This document shows, in pieces, positions 5,060-7,222 of a DNA stretch of 7,222 nucleotides. The translations under genes and the position numbers were made by a program. The notes under the pieces were generated by a model. It was not told where the DNA came from. It did not search any database and saw nothing but the letters and a program-made list of their open reading frames with translations. Each line of letters opens with the position of its first letter. The stretch's first letter is position 1. The stretch is from Flavobacteriales bacterium UBA972. Its GTDB lineage: Bacteria > Bacteroidota > Bacteroidia > Flavobacteriales > Schleiferiaceae. The stretch lies in contig DBBY01000028.1 in NCBI GenBank assembly GCA_002292855.1, forward strand, positions 2,763 through 9,984, read 5' to 3'.

Positions 5060-6901
5060 GCTGGCGGCTGGCTTGGGCCAGACGTTGTCGTCGCGGTTGA
5101 CATCGGCCGTCCAGTGGCCCGGGTCGACTTCGATGGAGCGAATGCCCTTGAGCGGTGTCTCAATGGTCAAGGTGAAGGTCTTTTGGGTAAAATTCCAGGG
5201 CCCTGCCAGCACCAAAAGGGGATCAGTCTTGTGGCCCTGCTGCTCCAAAAGGGGAATCGTGTAGGTCATGCTGGCTCCGCTTTCATAAGTCACCTTTACG
5301 TCCACGGGCATGGCCATGGTTCCGAGGCGCTCTAGGCGCAAATAGGTCAGGGCCACGTTATCGCTCCAAACGCTGTCAATGCCCACGTCGGGGTACTTGG
5401 TCGTGTTAATCCACTGGTCGTGGTACCAGTCAAGCACCATTCCCGACTCGCGTTCGGCGATGCGCACAAAGTCTTCGGGGCGCGGATGCTTGAAGCTCCA
5501 CTCGGCATGGTAGCGACGCATGATGCGCCAAAATGCCTCGTCGCCGACGATTCCGCGCAGCTGCACGAGGTAGAGCGAGCCCATCATGTAGGCCGCCATC
5601 TGGTAGGGGAACTTGCCGTCAAAGTAGTTCGCCGGAGTGCTGGCCGGCTCACGCCAAGAGGCCTTTGCAGCCCGCTTGGCAAAGGTGCCTAGGTAACCCT
5701 CGTGCGCGTTGGGCTTGTTGTCGCCCGAGAGGACGTTCATGACCTCGTCTTCGGCAAAGCTGGTGAAGCCCTCGTCCATCCAGTGGTAGCGCTGCTCGTC
5801 GGTGGCCAGCATACCATAAAACCACATGTGCGAGCCCTCGTGGGCAACTGTAGAAAAGGTTCCGAGGTACTCCTTGCCATGGGATTCCATGAGGGTCGCC
5901 ATGGGGTACTCCATGGCCCCTTCTCCGCCCTGGATCACGCTGAATTGGGGCCAGAGATAGGGTCCAAAGCGCTCGTTCATGAAGGCGAAGTAGGCCGCGA
6001 TGTCGGCCCTAAAGCGCTCGTTCTCGTACATCATTGTTGATTTTGCGTCGGGCAGGTAGAAATAGTGAATCTCGGTTCCCGAAGGCAGGGTGAAGCGCTG
6101 GTGCCGGTATTCCCGGTCCGCGGTCCAAGCAAAATCGTGAACGTTGTCGGCCGCAAACCGCCATGTGATGCGCGATTTCTTCTTGTGCTTGACCGGCTCG
6201 TCGGTGTAGCCGTGGCCGATTTCAGCGGGGTTTTGAAGGACGCCGGTTCCGCCCAAAACGAATCCCGCGTCGGCGGTGATGTTGACCTCAAATCGCCCAA
6301 AATCGCCATAAAACTCGCGGGCCACGTAGAGGTCGGGGTGCCAACCGTCGCGGTCGTAGACGCACATTTTGGGGTACCATTGCGTGAAACTGTAGTCGAC
6401 TCCCTCTTTGTTGTTGCGGCCTGCGCGCTCGATGACAATGGGAATCCGCGTGGTGTACTCGAGTTCAAATACGTGGGTTGAACCGGGGGCTATCGGTTCG
6501 TTGAGCCGCGCGTGAAGTATGGTTTGCTGCACGTCAAAGGCCACCTCGCGCCCGTTGTGCTTGACGACCCGCACGATATGCTCGCCCTCTTCGTGGGGCT
6601 TGAGCTCTTCGATTTTGGTTCCGATGGCCTTGTCTTTGAACTGGGTCGGAATATTGGCCATATTGCTCATCATGCTGCCCGGCTGAAAGGCGTTCCAGTA
6701 GAGGTGCATGAAGATTTCGTCGAGCGCGTCGGGGCTGTTGTTGGTGTACTCGAGGCGCATTTTGCCTTCTAGGCGGTGCTGGTTGTGGTCCAGGTCTAGG
6801 TCCATTTGGTAGCGCAGGGATTGCTGCCAGTAGCCCGTCTGGGCCGAGGCGCTGCCTATGCCAATGGCAATGCTAAGTGCTAAGGGAAAAAACTTCTTCA
6901 T
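5054..6901 (-). CDS. Secreted M1-family zinc metallopeptidase (aminopeptidase-like)
   Basis: The 615-residue product starts with a signal peptide (residues 1-20, MKKFF then a hydrophobic run, cleavage after ASA), so it acts in the periplasm or outside the cell. It has an N-terminal beta-sheet domain, then the M1 catalytic domain. The zinc site is HEGSH at 354-358 with the third ligand Glu377, exactly the HExxH-x18-E spacing; Glu355 is the general base. GAMEY at 328-332 replaces the usual GAMEN substrate-anchoring motif, a variant I associate with Bacteroidota members of the family. Tyr438 in YMMGS is the likely transition-state tyrosine. The chain ends with DVNRDDNVWPKPAASN and has no long C-terminal sorting domain. 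Members release N-terminal residues from peptides; the preferred residue cannot be told. The ATG at 6901 lies 12 bases after the hydrolase stop, so the two are probably co-transcribed. Its 3' end overlaps the receptor gene. Confidence 0.93.
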   Translation of the reverse strand: MKKFFPLALSIAIGIGSASAQTGYWQQSLRYQMDLDLDHNQHRLEGKMRLEYTNNSPDALDEIFMHLYWNAFQPGSMMSNMANIPTQFKDKAIGTKIEELKPHEEGEHIVRVVKHNGREVAFDVQQTILHARLNEPIAPGSTHVFELEYTTRIPIVIERAGRNNKEGVDYSFTQWYPKMCVYDRDGWHPDLYVAREFYGDFGRFEVNITADAGFVLGGTGVLQNPAEIGHGYTDEPVKHKKKSRITWRFAADNVHDFAWTADREYRHQRFTLPSGTEIHYFYLPDAKSTMMYENERFRADIAAYFAFMNERFGPYLWPQFSVIQGGEGAMEYPMATLMESHGKEYLGTFSTVAHEGSHMWFYGMLATDEQRYHWMDEGFTSFAEDEVMNVLSGDNKPNAHEGYLGTFAKRAAKASWREPASTPANYFDGKFPYQMAAYMMGSLYLVQLRGIVGDEAFWRIMRRYHAEWSFKHPRPEDFVRIAERESGMVLDWYHDQWINTTKYPDVGIDSVWSDNVALTYLRLERLGTMAMPVDVKVTYESGASMTYTIPLLEQQGHKTDPLLVLAGPWNFTQKTFTLTIETPLKGIRSIEVDPGHWTADVNRDDNVWPKPAASN

Positions 6902-6913
6902 GGTTTGGTGAAA

Positions 6914-7222
6914 TTACAGTTTTTGGACTTCGGCCAATCGCGGACCCTTCTCCGTCTGGGTCAAAATAGCCACTTCGTTCAGGGGGTCGTGCTCGAGAAA
7001 GAGCAGGTAGCCGAGGTCGGCGGCCTCGTTCAGGATGCGCGCCTTCTCTTGAAGTGTCAGGAGCGGGCGGGTGTCGTAGCCCATCACGTAGGGCAGCGGA
7101 ATGTGGCCCACCGAGGGCAGCAAATCGGCCATGTAGACCACGGTCTGACCCTGGCGATTGAGGATGGGGCACATTTGGGCGTCGGTGTGGCCGTTGGCAA
7201 CAAAGGCGTCAAAGCCCAGTGG
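6914..7222 (-). CDS. Metallo-beta-lactamase-fold hydrolase, C-terminal part
   Basis: Only the last 102 residues are present; the frame is open to the right edge and no start is visible. The fragment has NGHTDAQ (His12 of the fragment), ADLLPSVGH (Asp33) and EHDP (His78), matching the later metal-binding motifs of the fold (GHT, Asp, His). The HxHxDH motif should lie beyond the window. Proteins of this type bind two metal ions and hydrolyse diverse esters, thioesters or lactones; the substrate is unknown. The internal Met at 7174 is not the start because the conserved GHT motif lies upstream of it. The gene stops with TAA at 6914-6916, just ahead of the M1 peptidase, suggesting an operon. Confidence 0.9.
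   Translation of the reverse strand, partial: PLGFDAFVANGHTDAQMCPILNRQGQTVVYMADLLPSVGHIPLPYVMGYDTRPLLTLQEKARILNEAADLGYLLFLEHDPLNEVAILTQTEKGPRLAEVQKL

Noticed and set aside
6065..6481. Open frame of 138 codons on the plus strand opposite the M1 peptidase
   Set aside because: It is antisense to the conserved N-terminal domain of the peptidase and has no promoter, ribosome binding context or family resemblance.

Overview
The window looks like chromosomal DNA from a GC-rich member of the Bacteroidota, probably close to the Flavobacteriales. Four things point there. The ribosome binding regions are A/T-rich and lack a Shine-Dalgarno sequence. A perfect TAnnTTTG-type -7 box lies upstream of ahcY. 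A TPP riboswitch leads directly into a TonB-dependent outer-membrane receptor. The protein set (ahcY beside a 4'-phosphopantetheinyl transferase, a secreted M1 peptidase with GAMEY, a metallo-beta-lactamase-fold hydrolase ending in EHDPLNE) is familiar from that group. I see no tRNA, rRNA, CRISPR array, insertion sequence or phage gene.

Layout. Positions 1-135 are non-coding and hold two facing intrinsic terminators, one for a plus-strand gene to the left of the window and one for ahcY. The minus-strand ahcY (136-1455) encodes S-adenosylhomocysteine hydrolase. Head to head with it, one base away if the first ATG is used, is a plus-strand gene (1457-2611). It encodes one polypeptide with an N-terminal phosphopantetheinyl transferase and a C-terminal NadR-type P-loop kinase. 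Five bases after its stop, a complete TPP (THI-box) riboswitch begins (about 2617-2693). A short leader hairpin follows, and then a 768-residue TonB-dependent receptor (2751-5057). Converging on the receptor is a secreted M1 metallopeptidase (5054-6901, minus); the two stop codons share the tetranucleotide CTAG. Twelve bases upstream of the peptidase is the 3' part of a metallo-beta-lactamase-fold hydrolase (6914-7222, minus) that runs off the right edge.

How the parts fit. The riboswitch makes the receptor a strong candidate for high-affinity uptake of thiamin or a thiamin precursor across the outer membrane, switched off when TPP is plentiful. The kinase half of the fusion resembles ribosylnicotinamide kinase. 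Its position before the thiamin-controlled receptor leaves open whether it traps nicotinamide riboside or a thiamin-related substrate. The hydrolase and peptidase probably form a separate minus-strand operon. The observations most worth following are the PPTase-kinase fusion, the riboswitch-receptor unit and the extreme packing at the divergent and convergent gene boundaries.
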